Shown piece after piece: positions 5,472-5,482 of a stretch of DNA of 5,482 nt; positions within the stretch are counted from its first letter, which is position 1; every line of letters begins with the position of its first letter. The notes beneath the pieces are model-generated. The model was not told the origin of the DNA. It did no database searches and worked only from the letters and a program-made list of their open reading frames with translations. The position numbers and the translations under genes were made by a program. Source of the DNA: an uncultured Collinsella sp. (GTDB lineage Bacteria; Actinomycetota; Coriobacteriia; Coriobacteriales; Coriobacteriaceae); NCBI GenBank assembly GCA_900549655.1, contig UROZ01000131.1, positions 1-5,482 of the forward strand, given 5' to 3'.

Positions 5472-5482
5472 CACATGTGCGG
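5469..5482. other. Perfect 14-bp palindrome at the right window edge
   Basis: CCGCACATGTGCGG is fully self-complementary and ends exactly at the window edge, so it may extend further. It overlaps the second TTCATCCG copy. It could be the stem of an intrinsic terminator for a gene outside the window, or an operator; the missing flank decides this. Confidence 0.4.

Overview
The window is 5.5 kb of ordinary-looking, GC-rich bacterial chromosome. The GC-rich codon choice, AGGAG-type ribosome sites and the character of the proteins suggest a Coriobacteriia gut actinobacterium, most like Collinsella. That is inference from pattern memory, not a database match. I recognise four protein genes, all in known families, and I did not find a convincing new multi-gene system. 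The least explained material is in the intergenic DNA.

Layout: (1) 1-775, minus strand: N-terminal half of ATP-type phosphoenolpyruvate carboxykinase (pckA), cut by the left edge. (2) 776-1058: a 283-base regulatory/repeat region. It holds a perfect 16-bp palindrome and a smaller dyad on the pckA side, and a cluster of five related ~15-bp repeats in both orientations that ends at the stop codon of the next gene. (3) 1059-2630, minus strand: a complete lactate permease family transporter (LldP/GlcA type). (4) 2631-2810: a divergent control region with a TTGAAC-N5-GTTCAA dyad and a clear -10 box for the plus-strand gene. (5) 2811-4391, plus strand: a TTG-started, ~12-helix polysaccharide flippase-like protein (MOP/Wzx type) with an unusual ~115-residue soluble N-terminus and an internal patch of different codon use. 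(6) 4392-4448: a short convergent gap. (7) 4449-5288, minus strand: a complete PPP-family metallophosphoesterase with all canonical motifs. (8) 5289-5482: its upstream region, with a plausible promoter, a nested dyad just downstream of it, a possible 20-codon ORF, an 8-bp direct repeat and a palindrome at the window edge.

How they fit together: pckA and the lactate permease share a strand and both touch the pyruvate/PEP/oxaloacetate node (carboxylate uptake, and PEP-oxaloacetate interconversion). The 283-bp gap, with its own operator-like site and repeats, argues for separate transcription. The flippase and the phosphatase show no obvious functional link to them. The flippase has no glycosyltransferase neighbours here, so it looks like an orphan cell-surface gene.
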